Assembly: GCA_004554665.1 (NCBI GenBank)
Contig: SFKY01000104.1
Span: 1 to 6,034, forward strand
Direction: 5' to 3'
Source: Bacteroidales bacterium
Lineage (GTDB): Bacteria; Bacteroidota; Bacteroidia; Bacteroidales; Bacteroidaceae
DNA length: 6,034 bases
The notes under the pieces were generated by a model that saw nothing but the letters and a program-made list of their open reading frames with translations, did no database searches and was not told where the DNA came from. The translations under genes and the position numbers were made by a program. The first letter of the stretch is position 1. Every line of letters starts with the position of its first letter. Below are positions 5,982 to 6,034 of the stretch, in pieces.

Positions 5982-6034
5982 TGGGCTTGTCGTTAATGAA
6001 GTTTACGTATTGCAGAATGGTAAGTGCACTAATT
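5953..6034 (-). CDS. C-terminal fragment of an unrecognised protein, truncated by the window edge
   Basis: From the right edge a minus-strand frame reads 26 codons, including LQYVNFINDKPIGRIKYALN, to a TAA at 5955-5953. Codon third positions are mixed and the residue mix is plausible for a soluble protein, but the piece is too short to place in a family. The opposite strand is also open across the same stretch (from ATG at 5981 to the edge) and gives a less convincing sequence. A hairpin at 5944-5981 overlaps the stop. The gene points into the secreted-protein gene and may share its transcript, because no promoter is visible between them. Confidence 0.4.
   Translation of the reverse strand, partial: ISALTILQYVNFINDKPIGRIKYALN

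Noticed and set aside
5944..6034. Integron attC-like site
   Set aside because: The fold is imperfect as in attC sites, but the expected RYYYAAC and GTTRRRY boxes are not at its ends and no integrase is in the window.

Overview
The window looks like a chromosomal piece of a member of the Bacteroidota, probably Bacteroidales (Bacteroides/Prevotella-like). The reasons are the protein types, the near absence of Shine-Dalgarno sequences, and -7 boxes of the Bacteroidota form TAnnTTTG upstream of two genes. Genus is not resolved. Three genes are ordinary conserved genes: a long-chain polyprenyl diphosphate synthase, DNA polymerase I, and a cation diffusion facilitator (CDF) metal exporter. I found no clear sign of a new enzyme system. 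The unusual material is at the two edges and in the small secreted-protein locus on the right.

Layout. 1-293: no confident gene; it holds a hairpin whose pairing and T tract favour termination of minus-strand transcripts (72-99) and a GC-rich palindromic repeat (156-190). 294-1271 (-): polyprenyl synthase. 1272-1359: an 88-base divergent intergenic region with promoter-like boxes for both flanking genes. 1360-4122 (+): polA with 5' nuclease, 3'-5' exonuclease and polymerase domains, all key residues present. 4123-4256: convergent intergenic region with a perfect 16-bp hairpin that should terminate both polA and the CDF gene. 4257-5183 (-): CDF transporter, with a good -7 box just upstream. 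5196-5813 (-): unrecognised secreted protein whose C-terminal third seems to be out of frame. 5833-6034 (-): the 3' end of an upstream gene, interrupted or terminated by an in-frame TAA, lying over an inverted-repeat module that continues past the window edge.

How the genes relate. The synthase (probably quinone side chain) and polA share a promoter region but no pathway. polA and the CDF gene converge on one shared terminator. The CDF gene and the secreted-protein gene point the same way and lie close together, but the CDF gene probably has its own promoter. The secreted-protein gene has no visible promoter and is probably transcribed from the truncated gene to its right. Both of these right-hand reading frames show apparent breaks, so this locus may be decaying, or the sequence may contain errors there.
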